From Coprococcus sp. OM04-5BH (GTDB lineage Bacteria; Bacillota; Clostridia; Lachnospirales; Lachnospiraceae), in contig NZ_QULM01000003.1 of NCBI RefSeq assembly GCF_003482105.1, positions 186,432-250,431 on the forward strand: a DNA stretch of 64,000 bases, written 5' to 3'. The notes under the pieces are model-generated. The model ran no database searches. It saw only the letters and a program-made list of their open reading frames with translations, and had not been told where the DNA came from. A program made the translations under genes and the position numbers. This document shows, in pieces, positions 37,082 to 45,507 of this stretch (the stretch's first letter is position 1; every line of letters starts with the position of its first letter).

Positions 37082-38971
37082 ATGAGTAACAACAATCAGA
37101 TTTTTGCGATAAACAGGGATGAGGTTATGGCTATCGTAGAGGCCAGACATGATAATCCACATCATATCCTGGGCATGCACCAGTGCCTTAAGGATCTGTA
37201 TGTGAATGTATTTGCCCCTGATGTTGCACAGGTTTTCGTAGTAGATATTGCAAATGGGGATGAGTATGAAACAGAGGAGATCGTCTCCGGTTTCTATACT
37301 GTTAAGATATCAGGCAGGAAGCCGTTTGATTATGAGATAAAGACAGTGTGCACAACCTTTGATGAAGCCGGTGATCTGGTGGAGCGTGCAAGGGTATTTA
37401 AGGATCCGTATGCATTTCCGTATTCTGTTGATCCTGCAAAGGTTGTGGACATAATATCCGGAAGAACATCATTTGCAGATGGGTTCAAGGTAAAGGATAT
37501 ATTTGGTGTGAGATATATCACCTTAAATGGTGTAAGCGGAACCTCATTCTGTATGGAGGTAAAGGGAGCAAGACGTGTAAGCGTTGTGGGTGACTTCAAT
37601 AACTGGGACGCTTCCGTTCATCAGTTAAGAAAGATTGATTATACCGACATATTTGAGCTGTTCATACCTGAGGTTATAAAGGACAGTAAATATAAGTTCA
37701 GCGTGCTCTTCTATGACGGCAGAGAAGAGCTGTGGGCAGATCCTTATGCCATTTGCTATGAGAAGGCACCGGGAAATGCTTCAATGCTTACAGAATTCTC
37801 ATATGAGTATCATGATGATGAGTTTGTAAAGGCAAGGAAGAAGAATAAGGAGAGCCTTAATATATATGAGATACACATGTCCACATTTATGAGAAATGAG
37901 GACGGCAGTGTGCCGGGATATGCGGAATTTGCTGGGCTGGCATGTGATCATGTGGCAGATATGGGCTATAACTATGTTGAGCTTATGCCTGTTATGGAAT
38001 ACAGAGAGGGAGACACCTGGGGTTATGATACCACAGGCATGTTTGCTCCAAGCTCAAGATTTGGAACCCCTGTTGATTTCATGAGGATGATAGATGTATT
38101 CCATAAAAAGAATATCGGTGTGATCCTTGATATGGTGCCGGTTTCAGATATAGACTGCATATGCTACTGGCTTGAGACATACCATCTTGATGGAGTGAGA
38201 CTTAACGACAAAAATCTGGCTGCAAAGCTTAAGGAAAGCCTTAAGAACAGCGACAGCTATGTGATAATTGACAGCCTTGAGAGTGAGCTTGTGGACAGGG
38301 TTGTATCCTACATGGCAGTGCCTCCGGTTCACAGAGGAAGCTTCACAGAATGTATAGGTGACTGTACTTGCAACATGAAGGAAGATACGGGAATAATCGC
38401 TCTTTCCCATGATGATGTGGCATTTGACAAGGGAAGCTTCATAGATAAGCTGCCGGGAGGCTACGAGGACAAGTACGCAGATCTTCGTGTACTCTACGGA
38501 CTTGCCATGACTCTTAAGGGACATAAGCTGTTCTTTATGGGGCAGGAGCTTGGAGCCTTCGGCGGATTTGACGGAGTCAATCCTGTTGACTGGTCTGTTC
38601 TTGAATTCGATGCGAATACTTACATACAGAAGTATGTTAGGGAGTTAAATAAGCTCTATGCTTCAGAGTCTGCACTTAAGGCGGACAGCGATATAGTATT
38701 TGCAGATAAAGATGAAGGCAGGACCGCTGTATTTGCAAGAACATGCGGAGCAGATAGGCTTTATGTTGCATGTAATTTCGACACAAAGGATGTGAAGAAC
38801 TTTGGCTTGAGGGTTGATAAAGCAGGAAGCTATAAGGAGATTTTCTCATCAGATAATGTTAAATTCGGTGGAGAAGGAAATAATAATAAGGGTACTAAAA
38901 AGGCTGCAGACGGTGTGGTTACGGTGACACTGCCGGCATTGTCGATCAGTGTGTTCAAGGCTGTTAAGTAA
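37082..38971 (+). CDS. Glycogen branching enzyme-like protein, probably inactive
   Basis: 629 residues with GlgB architecture: an N-terminal CBM48-like domain (HHILGMHQC), a second CBM48 (VSVVGDFNNWD, about 168-178), then a GH13 barrel (NIYEIHMSTFM, GYNYVELMPVMEY, WGYDTTGMFAPSSRFGTP) and a C-terminal beta domain. The catalytic machinery is eroded: the nucleophile position reads Asn375 in GVRLND instead of Asp, the general acid is replaced (IIDS, about 397), and only the transition-state Asp444 in LSHDD remains. About 40 residues between conserved regions I and II are missing. It is probably a glycogen-binding or regulatory pseudoenzyme. Confidence 0.8.
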   Translation: MSNNNQIFAINRDEVMAIVEARHDNPHHILGMHQCLKDLYVNVFAPDVAQVFVVDIANGDEYETEEIVSGFYTVKISGRKPFDYEIKTVCTTFDEAGDLVERARVFKDPYAFPYSVDPAKVVDIISGRTSFADGFKVKDIFGVRYITLNGVSGTSFCMEVKGARRVSVVGDFNNWDASVHQLRKIDYTDIFELFIPEVIKDSKYKFSVLFYDGREELWADPYAICYEKAPGNASMLTEFSYEYHDDEFVKARKKNKESLNIYEIHMSTFMRNEDGSVPGYAEFAGLACDHVADMGYNYVELMPVMEYREGDTWGYDTTGMFAPSSRFGTPVDFMRMIDVFHKKNIGVILDMVPVSDIDCICYWLETYHLDGVRLNDKNLAAKLKESLKNSDSYVIIDSLESELVDRVVSYMAVPPVHRGSFTECIGDCTCNMKEDTGIIALSHDDVAFDKGSFIDKLPGGYEDKYADLRVLYGLAMTLKGHKLFFMGQELGAFGGFDGVNPVDWSVLEFDANTYIQKYVRELNKLYASESALKADSDIVFADKDEGRTAVFARTCGADRLYVACNFDTKDVKNFGLRVDKAGSYKEIFSSDNVKFGGEGNNNKGTKKAADGVVTVTLPALSISVFKAVK

Positions 38972-39027
38972 TCGGCTCCCTGTGACACGGTGTTAAATAA
39001 ATGGAATGGCATTACATATTGCAGATT

Positions 39028-39121
39028 GTGTCAAGTTTTCTATGAAAACCTGACATGTAGCGTCAGCCCTCGCCGTAGGCGATTTATTATGGGCTGATGT
39101 TCAATGATAGGAGAAATGATC
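39028..39121 (+). repeat. Leader repeat, copy before mscS
   Basis: Near-identical to the ilvD leader copy at 27427-27522, including the TTTTC-TAT-GAAAA hairpin, the TCGCC/GGCGA hairpin and GGGCTGATGTTCAAT, followed by AGGAGA. Confidence 0.85.
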
Positions 39122-39964
39122 ATGACTATGGATATGATAAATAATTATGGCAGAAAATTTCTTGACTGGTTTATGTCAAAGCTTGGCAGTATAGCCATTG
39201 CACTCATATTTTTGGCGGTGTGCTTTAAGGTCATTAAGATAATAGTAAAGCTACTGAGAAAGGCATTTGACAAGTCGAGGCTTGACAAGAGCGTGGCGGG
39301 ATTTTTCATCTCTGCCATAAGGGTGCTGCTCCAGTTTCTTGTGATTCTTACTGCGGCGTCAATGGTGGGATTTCAGATTACATCCTTTATCACGCTGCTT
39401 GGCACGGCGGGAGTTACCATAGGTCTTGCCCTCCAGGGAAGTCTTTCAAATCTTGCAGGCGGTGTGCTGATCCTTATACTTAAGCCCTTTAAGGTTGGGG
39501 ATTATATAGTTGAGAATTCCACCCACTGTGAGGGTGTTGTAGTATCCATAGATATATTCTATACAAGACTCCGTACCTACGACAATCGTACCATAGTGAT
39601 ACCTAACGGAACTATTTCCAACACTTCACTGGTGAATATCTCCGGCAGGGGAACCAACAGGGTTGATGTGAAGTTCTCCGTTGCATATGAGTCTGACCTG
39701 AGCAAGGTAAAACAGGTGGTGCTTGATGTGGTGGATACCATTGACGGGCATATGACCGATAAGCCTGTAGAGTTCTTTATTGAGGAATTTGGCGAGAGCG
39801 GTATCGAGATGTATGTGAGATTTTTCACACCATTTGAGAAGAGCTATGACGCAAAAAGGGAGGCTCTGTGGAAGATAAAGGAAGCCTTCGATGCGAATGG
39901 CATTGAGATCCCGTACAACAAGCTGGATGTGAACATAAAGAGTGACGGGCAGGAAAAAGCATAG
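39122..39964 (+). CDS. mscS: Small-conductance mechanosensitive channel
   Basis: MscS-family channel that opens on hypo-osmotic stress. ATG 39122 is 8 bp after AGGAGA; earlier ATGs at 39104 and 39116 overlap that site. The 280-residue product has three membrane segments (about 20-42, 60-82, 90-115) with the pore helix GTAGVTIGLALQGSLSNLAGG and the beta-domain signature KPFKVGDYI, then the Cys-free cytosolic vestibule region. Length matches E. coli MscS. Confidence 0.94.
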   Translation: MTMDMINNYGRKFLDWFMSKLGSIAIALIFLAVCFKVIKIIVKLLRKAFDKSRLDKSVAGFFISAIRVLLQFLVILTAASMVGFQITSFITLLGTAGVTIGLALQGSLSNLAGGVLILILKPFKVGDYIVENSTHCEGVVVSIDIFYTRLRTYDNRTIVIPNGTISNTSLVNISGRGTNRVDVKFSVAYESDLSKVKQVVLDVVDTIDGHMTDKPVEFFIEEFGESGIEMYVRFFTPFEKSYDAKREALWKIKEAFDANGIEIPYNKLDVNIKSDGQEKA

Positions 39965-40059
39965 CTTTGGATATTTGATCGGGGCATATGCAAATGAGAA
40001 AATATATGTAAGAGACACAAAGTTTATAAAGATATAATAAATCGTCGTGATGGGTATTC

Positions 40060-40088
40060 TTGCAAAAATGTGATTATGCGAGTATAAT
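40060..40088 (+). promoter_or_regulatory. Promoter for the His-rich COG0523 gene
   Basis: TTGCAA (40060-40065), 17 bp, TATAAT (40083-40088). A leader of about 115 bases follows. Confidence 0.7.
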
Positions 40089-40112
40089 TACGGGGATGTG
40101 GAAGCATATAAA

Positions 40113-40170
40113 GACATTTGCAGAGGCGTTATCTGTTATGTGGCAGGTGTGGATTTTTTCTGCAGATGTC
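40113..40170 (+). promoter_or_regulatory. Leader hairpin before the His-rich COG0523 gene
   Basis: GACATTTGCAGA and TCTGCAGATGTC arms (12 bp, one G-T pair) enclose 34 bases of T/G-rich sequence. No known riboswitch consensus was recognised. Confidence 0.5.
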
Positions 40171-40207
40171 ATAATATATAATTTTTAGGATTAGGAGTGA
40201 AGAAAAA

Positions 40208-41314
40208 ATGACAAAGATTGACATTATTTCAGGTTTCCTTGGTGCTGGTAAGACAACCCTTATCAAGAAGCTTATTGATGAGGCTTTTAAGGGTGAGAAG
40301 CTGGTGCTCATTGAGAATGAGTTCGGTGAGATCGGTATAGATGGCGGCTTCCTTAAGGATGCCGGTGTTCAGATTACAGAGATGAATTCAGGATGCATCT
40401 GCTGTTCACTGGTAGGTGATTTCGGTACAGCCTTAAAACAGGTTATAACAGATTATGCTCCTGACAGGATAATCATTGAGCCTTCAGGTGTGGGTAAGCT
40501 TTCAGATGTTATCAAGGCGGTTAAGGATGTTTCGGCAGATCTTGATGTGGATCTTGACAGCTACACAACAGTTGCAGACGTATCCAAGTGCAAGATATAC
40601 ATGAAGAACTTCGGCGAGTTCTTTAATAACCAGATTGAAAGCGCAAATACTATAATCTTAAGCAGAACCCAGAATGTATCACAGGATAAGATTGAAAAGG
40701 CTGTTTCTATGATAAGAGAACACAATCAGGAGGCTACAATAGTAACAACTCCTTGGAATGATATAAGCGGGGCAATGATCAGAGAGGCAATGCAGAACCA
40801 TAAGACTCTTGAAGAATCCATGATGGAGGAAGAGCATGACCATGATCATCATGACCACGACGAGTGTGGCTGCCATGAACACGATCATCACGACCACGAT
40901 CATCATCATGATCATGACGACGAGTGTGGCTGTCATGAACACGATCATCACGACCATGATCACCATCATGACCACGATCATGGTGACGGATGTACTTGCG
41001 GCTGTCACGATCATGACCATCATCATCACCATGCTGATGAAGTGTTCACAAGCTGGGGCAAGGAGACACCTCATAAGTATAATGAGACCAAGCTTAATGA
41101 GATCCTTGATACCCTTGCAGATACAGAGAAGTATGGTATCATCCTTCGTGCTAAGGGAATACTTCCAAGTGACGCAGGTGACTGGCTGTACTTCGACCTT
41201 GTACCGGGCGAGTATGAGATCAGAAAGGGCAACCCTGATATAACAGGTAAGCTTTGTGTAATAGGAAGCAAGCTTGACGAAGCAGCTCTTGCAGAGTTGT
41301 TTGAACTCGTATAA
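40208..41314 (+). CDS. COG0523 GTPase with Cys/His-rich metal-binding insert
   Basis: CobW/ZNG1-group G3E GTPase, probably a metal chaperone or metal-insertion protein. The P-loop GFLGAGKTT is at 9-17, ENEFGEIGID at about 36-45, and the family metal motif GCICC at 62-66 (Cys63, Cys65, Cys66). Residues about 210-275 form a long insert rich in His, Asp and Cys, including two exact copies of a 20-residue DECGCHEH-type unit, likely to bind zinc, cobalt or nickel. The C-terminal CobW domain follows (YGIILRAKGILPSD). Length 368. A promoter and leader hairpin precede it. Confidence 0.93.
   Translation: MTKIDIISGFLGAGKTTLIKKLIDEAFKGEKLVLIENEFGEIGIDGGFLKDAGVQITEMNSGCICCSLVGDFGTALKQVITDYAPDRIIIEPSGVGKLSDVIKAVKDVSADLDVDLDSYTTVADVSKCKIYMKNFGEFFNNQIESANTIILSRTQNVSQDKIEKAVSMIREHNQEATIVTTPWNDISGAMIREAMQNHKTLEESMMEEEHDHDHHDHDECGCHEHDHHDHDHHHDHDDECGCHEHDHHDHDHHHDHDHGDGCTCGCHDHDHHHHHADEVFTSWGKETPHKYNETKLNEILDTLADTEKYGIILRAKGILPSDAGDWLYFDLVPGEYEIRKGNPDITGKLCVIGSKLDEAALAELFELV
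40859..40978 (+). repeat. Two tandem 60-bp units in the metal-binding insert
   Basis: Each unit encodes DECGCHEHDHHDHDHHHDHD; a few third-position differences separate them. Indicates recent expansion of the metal-binding loop. Confidence 0.85.
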
Positions 41315-41348
41315 GCCAGGGCTTTATATACAGAACAACGATAATTTT

Positions 41349-41391
41349 CATCAGCCCTTAAAAGGGGCTGATGTTTGGTACAATAGGAAGG
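41349..41391 (+). repeat. Leader repeat, partial copy before the COG0523-DUF1980 gene
   Basis: Perfect hairpin CATCAGCCC/GGGCTGATG followed by TGTT...CAATAGGAAGGAA, the same GGCTGATGTT-CAATAGGA layout as the ilvD leader. It could also act as a weak terminator for the gene before it. Confidence 0.65.
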
Positions 41392-41398
41392 AAATAAT

Positions 41399-42361
41399 AT
41401 GATGGGACGTCAGGTAAAGGAAATTCCGGTTTATGTATTTATGGGATTTCTTGAAAGCGGTAAGACCACATTTGTAAAGGAAACACTTCTTGACAGATCA
41501 TTTACCGGCGGAGAGAAGACTCTTCTTCTTGTATGCGAGGACGGTGAAGAGGAGTATGATGAGAAGGAGTTAAAGAAGAACAATATATATGTTGAATATA
41601 TAGAAGAGGATCAGCTTACAACAGAGCACTTGCTTGATCTTCAGGACAAATATAAGCCTGAATCGGTAATGATCGAGTACAATGGTATGTGGAAGCTTGA
41701 CAAGATATTTGAGATCAGGGTTCCAAAGGGTTGGACAGTTGTTCAGGTTCTGTCATTTATAAATGCAGAGACCTATGATCTGTACTCAAACAATATGAAG
41801 GCAACAATGGTTGAACAGTTCAGCAGTGCTGACATGGTAGTGTTCAACAGATGTAAGCCTGAGGACAAGCGTGCAGAGTGGAGACGTTCGATTAAGGCAG
41901 TAAACAGAAGAGCCCAGATTATATTCGAGATGGCAGACGGAAGCATTGCCCAGGACGAGAACACAGAAGAGGATCTTCCTTTTGATGTTAAGGCGGATGT
42001 TATAGACGTGAAGGATGAAGATTACGGAATCTGGTATGTTGACGCTTCAGACGCTCCTGACAGATATAAGGGAAAGAAGATACATTTTAAGGCAATGGTG
42101 TTCCATCCTAAGAACTATCCGGATAATATATTTGTTCCGGGAAGATTTGCCATGACCTGCTGCGCAGAGGACATCCAGTTCGTAGGTTACAAATGTTACT
42201 ACAACGGAGCTAAAAATCTTGTGGACAGACAGTGGGTGGATGTAACCGCTACTATTGATTATGAGTTCTATCCTGATTTCGGAGGAGATGGTCCGGTACT
42301 TAAGGCTGAGAAGGTTGTGCTTACCGGTGCTCCGGAAGAAGAAGTGGTATACTTCAGTTAA
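41399..42361 (+). CDS. COG0523-like GTPase fused to a DUF1980/TIGR03943 domain
   Basis: 320 residues. The N-terminal half is a CobW-like P-loop domain with GFLESGKTT at 16-24, but the GCICC metal motif is absent and the switch region is changed. The C-terminal part, about 215-315, matches the DUF1980 domain of YcgQ/TIGR03943 proteins (KAMVFHPKNYPDNIFVPGRF, then AMTCCAEDIQFVGYKC), which normally pair with a YcgR-type permease. No permease is in the window. The gene follows the His-rich COG0523 gene by 84 bp in the same direction, which suggests a shared metal-related role. The fusion is inferred from motif content. Confidence 0.75.
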   Translation: MMGRQVKEIPVYVFMGFLESGKTTFVKETLLDRSFTGGEKTLLLVCEDGEEEYDEKELKKNNIYVEYIEEDQLTTEHLLDLQDKYKPESVMIEYNGMWKLDKIFEIRVPKGWTVVQVLSFINAETYDLYSNNMKATMVEQFSSADMVVFNRCKPEDKRAEWRRSIKAVNRRAQIIFEMADGSIAQDENTEEDLPFDVKADVIDVKDEDYGIWYVDASDAPDRYKGKKIHFKAMVFHPKNYPDNIFVPGRFAMTCCAEDIQFVGYKCYYNGAKNLVDRQWVDVTATIDYEFYPDFGGDGPVLKAEKVVLTGAPEEEVVYFS

Positions 42362-42391
42362 TATATGACCAGAGAAATATGACAGGAAAAG

Positions 42392-42447
42392 CCCTGAGAC
42401 AGATCAGTTGTATTTTAAATACAGCCAATCTGTCTCAGGTTTTTTTA
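42392..42447 (+). terminator. Terminator after the COG0523-DUF1980 gene
   Basis: CCTGAGACAGAT/ATCTGTCTCAGG arms with an inner imperfect stem, then seven T. Confidence 0.9.
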
Positions 42448-42601
42448 TGGCAATGTGTCAGGTGTAACATGCTTGTATTTGACGACTGCTAAATGGAATC
42501 TTATAATTTATAAAAACTTAATTTGACCGTAAACAATATCTGCGATAACCTAAGGACATAGATTTTCCCGGAGAAGCCTGCTATTTGCAGGAAGGAGAAT
42601 A

Positions 42602-44125
42602 ATGTTCAGCAGAGTAATAAGCGGTACTGTACAGGGCATTGACGCAGTAATGATACAGGTAGAGGCAGACATGTCGGATGGACTGCCCGCATTTGTCATG
42701 GTGGGGTATCTTTCATCCTGTGTCAGGGAGGCAGCAGAGAGAGTCCGCACCGCACTTCGTAATTCCGGTGTGTCCGTTCCGCCCAGACGGATAACCGTAA
42801 ATCTTTCACCGGCTGATATCAGAAAGGATGGTACAGCCTTCGATCTTCCCATTGCAGTATGTATACTGATATCCATGGGGATTATTTCAGAAGAAGCAAT
42901 AAAGAATACTATGATAATAGGAGAGCTGGGACTAAACGGCGACATAAATGGCGTGCCGGGAGTTCTGTCCATGGTCCATTATGCCTCAGAACATGGGATT
43001 AACAGGTTTATTGTTCCCAGGGCCAATATGGAGGAGGCAGGTCTTATTAAAGGCATTGAAGTGATTGCAGTCTCGGGACTTCAGGAGCTTATAGACTATG
43101 AATGTAACGGCAGGAAGGTCATACATGATATGAATAAAAGCACGGGATATTACCCGGATGATTGCTATGACCTTGGTGACTTCGCCGATATTAAAGGACA
43201 GGTAATGTTAAAGCGAGGTGTGGAGATTGCTGTGGCAGGTTTACATAACATAATGATGACCGGGGCGGCAGGCTCAGGAAAGACAATGATCGCAAGACGG
43301 ATACCTACCATAATGCCTAAGCTTACATTTGATGAAAGCATTGAAGTTACTAAGATATACAGTGTGGCAGGTATGCTTAAGAACGGACGTGGACTTATCA
43401 CCAAAAGGCCGTTCAGGGCTCCCCACCACACCATATCCACAACCGCACTGGTGGGAGGTGGCGTAATTCCGGGACCGGGAGAGATAAGTCTGGCAGATCA
43501 TGGTGTGCTTTTTCTTGATGAATTTCCGGAGTTTGGAAGAAATGTTCTTGAGACCCTAAGGCAGCCTCTTGAGGACAGGGAGGTGAATATATCAAGACTC
43601 AGCGGCAGATACAGATTTCCTGCAGATTTCATGCTGGTCACAGCCAGAAACAACTGTCCCTGCGGCGGCTGGCCCAATGCAAATAAATGTACATGCACCT
43701 ACAAGCAGATAAGAAATTACAATGCAAGGATAAGCGGTCCCCTCCTTGACCGTATAGATATAAATGTGGATGTTGTGAGGGTTGACGTGGAGGAGTTATT
43801 TGACCACCGGGAAAATGAATCTTCCGAAACCATAAGAAAGAGAGTGATGGCTGCCCAAGAGATACAGCAGGAACGGTACAGACATGAGAAGATAAAATTC
43901 AATTCGGGACTTGATGGAGGTCTCATAAATAAATACATAAAGATAAATGGTGACGTCCGGGATATCCTAAGGGAAATGTACGAGAAAAGTCAGTTGTCCG
44001 CCAGAGGAAATAACAGGATATTGAAGATTGCCAGAACTATTGCGGATCTTGCAGGGGATACGGATATACAGGAAAAGCATGTAAGAGAGGCGATATTTTA
44101 CAGGATGAAGGAGAATGGCGTATGA
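42602..44125 (+). CDS. comM: YifB/ComM-family Mg-chelatase-like AAA+ ATPase
   Basis: 507 residues. In competent bacteria ComM drives branch migration during transformation. An N-terminal LonC-like domain (about 1-170) precedes the AAA+ module with Walker A GAAGSGKTM, FRAPHHTIS and Walker B LFLDEFPEF, then a cysteine-bearing segment CPCGGW..CTCTYKQ, and a C-terminal Mg-chelatase domain (SARGNNRILKIARTIADL). AAGGAG precedes the ATG. It overlaps dprA by 4 bp, a common pairing. Confidence 0.94.
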   Translation: MFSRVISGTVQGIDAVMIQVEADMSDGLPAFVMVGYLSSCVREAAERVRTALRNSGVSVPPRRITVNLSPADIRKDGTAFDLPIAVCILISMGIISEEAIKNTMIIGELGLNGDINGVPGVLSMVHYASEHGINRFIVPRANMEEAGLIKGIEVIAVSGLQELIDYECNGRKVIHDMNKSTGYYPDDCYDLGDFADIKGQVMLKRGVEIAVAGLHNIMMTGAAGSGKTMIARRIPTIMPKLTFDESIEVTKIYSVAGMLKNGRGLITKRPFRAPHHTISTTALVGGGVIPGPGEISLADHGVLFLDEFPEFGRNVLETLRQPLEDREVNISRLSGRYRFPADFMLVTARNNCPCGGWPNANKCTCTYKQIRNYNARISGPLLDRIDINVDVVRVDVEELFDHRENESSETIRKRVMAAQEIQQERYRHEKIKFNSGLDGGLINKYIKINGDVRDILREMYEKSQLSARGNNRILKIARTIADLAGDTDIQEKHVREAIFYRMKENGV

Positions 44126-45378
44126 CAGATGAACTTTATCATCTCTGGACCGGTACATTTCCGGAGATATCAGGCAAGTCCTTTAGCATGATATGTGATT
44201 ACTTTGGCGGTGCGGAGGCGGTGTTTAATGAGAGTGATGAGAAGCTGCAGGATGTACTTAAGCCGGCACATTTCAGGCAGCTCAATATATATAGAAGAGA
44301 AAATTTGATAAGGGGATTTGCAGAGGAATTAAAAAGAAAAGAAATCGCATTCACTTATCCGGGACATGAACTGTATCCGGAGCGGCTGCTTAATATTCCT
44401 GACAGGCCAAGGCTGTTGTTCATAATGGGACAACATACTGTGCTTGAAGAATTAAATGCCCATCCTTCCCTGGCGGTAGTTGGTTCAAGGATGGCGACAA
44501 ATTATGGTATATCCATGTGCAGGCGTATTGTAAGTCATGTGGCAAAGGAAGGGGTAGCCATTATAAGCGGTATGGCAGCAGGTATAGATGGTGTTGCTCA
44601 CAGTACGGTGCTTGATCACCATGATAAAGTGATAAATGCTCTAAGTGAAGTGTCGGATAGTGTAGCTTTAACTGTAGGAGTTCTTGGCTGCGGGATAGAT
44701 AAGATATATCCCGCAGAAAACAGGAAGCTTTTTAATAGAATGTATGAACAGGGAGTTGTCATATCGGAATACCCGCCGGGTACGGAGCCTGTGAGACATC
44801 ATTTTCCTCTAAGAAACAGGATAATAAGCGGGCTGTCGGATGGAGTGCTGGTGGTGGAAGCAAAGGCGAAAAGCGGTTCACTTATTACTGCTGATCAGGC
44901 ACTGGAGCAGGGAAAGGATGTGTATGCCGTTCCCGGAAGAGCCACAGACACCGGGAGTCTCGGGTGTATCAATCTTATAAAGCAGGGGGCGGCATGTGTC
45001 ACTGGGGCGGAAGATATCATAGAGAATATGGCAGGGGAGAATAAATTGTTTATAGGCTTCTTTGACAAAGAGAAAACCGAGATAAAAAAAGAAATTGCTA
45101 TAACGGCAAAAAACAATAAGGTGCAGAATTTAAATGGAATTATCAAAAAAGTGGGTGTGACAGGGAAAAAAACAGACAATGAGATAAAGGCTTTCAGAGA
45201 AGATCTCACGGAGGATGAAAAGCTGCTGTTGTCATTCATAAAGCAAGAACCTGTTCACATGGAGGAATTGTGTGCAAAAACAGGATTTGCCACGGGAAAG
45301 CTGCTTGATATTGTATACGGACTTGAGGGGCGGGGAATTATTATGAATGTATCAGGAGGGTATTATACATTGGTATAA
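44122..45378 (+). CDS. dprA: DNA-processing protein DprA
   Basis: Loads RecA on incoming single-stranded DNA in transformation. 418 residues, starting in an ATGA overlap with comM. A helix-hairpin-helix-like N-terminus precedes the Rossmann-like domain with VVGSRMATNYG, ISGMAAGIDGVAH, LGCGIDKIYPAEN and SEYPPGTEP, and a C-terminal winged helix (about 350-418). There is a Lys-rich linker near 310-345 (KEKTEIKKEIAITAKNNK). No other competence gene is in the window. Confidence 0.95.
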   Translation: MTDELYHLWTGTFPEISGKSFSMICDYFGGAEAVFNESDEKLQDVLKPAHFRQLNIYRRENLIRGFAEELKRKEIAFTYPGHELYPERLLNIPDRPRLLFIMGQHTVLEELNAHPSLAVVGSRMATNYGISMCRRIVSHVAKEGVAIISGMAAGIDGVAHSTVLDHHDKVINALSEVSDSVALTVGVLGCGIDKIYPAENRKLFNRMYEQGVVISEYPPGTEPVRHHFPLRNRIISGLSDGVLVVEAKAKSGSLITADQALEQGKDVYAVPGRATDTGSLGCINLIKQGAACVTGAEDIIENMAGENKLFIGFFDKEKTEIKKEIAITAKNNKVQNLNGIIKKVGVTGKKTDNEIKAFREDLTEDEKLLLSFIKQEPVHMEELCAKTGFATGKLLDIVYGLEGRGIIMNVSGGYYTLV

Positions 45379-45441
45379 AAAATGTAGAATATTGGCGGTA
45401 TTACTGTAAAAAACAGATAAAAGTTAAAAAAAAGTTGTAAT

Positions 45442-45470
45442 TTGCAGGGTTTTTGTCTATTATGTAATAG
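45442..45470 (+). promoter_or_regulatory. Promoter for lysC
   Basis: TTGCAG (45442-45447), 17 bp, TAATAG (45465-45470). Its position rules out the in-frame ATG at 45478 and supports the start at 45508. No lysine riboswitch is present. Confidence 0.55.
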
Positions 45471-45507
45471 GTAAAAAATGAGAGACTTTTCAATGAAAGG
45501 GAACGAT

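Noticed and set aside
40679..41074. Antisense Met/Val-rich open frame opposite the His-rich loop
   Set aside because: It is the complement of His/Asp codon repeats (ATG and GTN runs) and has no independent support.
45379..45507. Lysine riboswitch before lysC
   Set aside because: The gap is under 130 bp, with the promoter placing the transcript start about 30 bases before the gene; there is no room for the aptamer.
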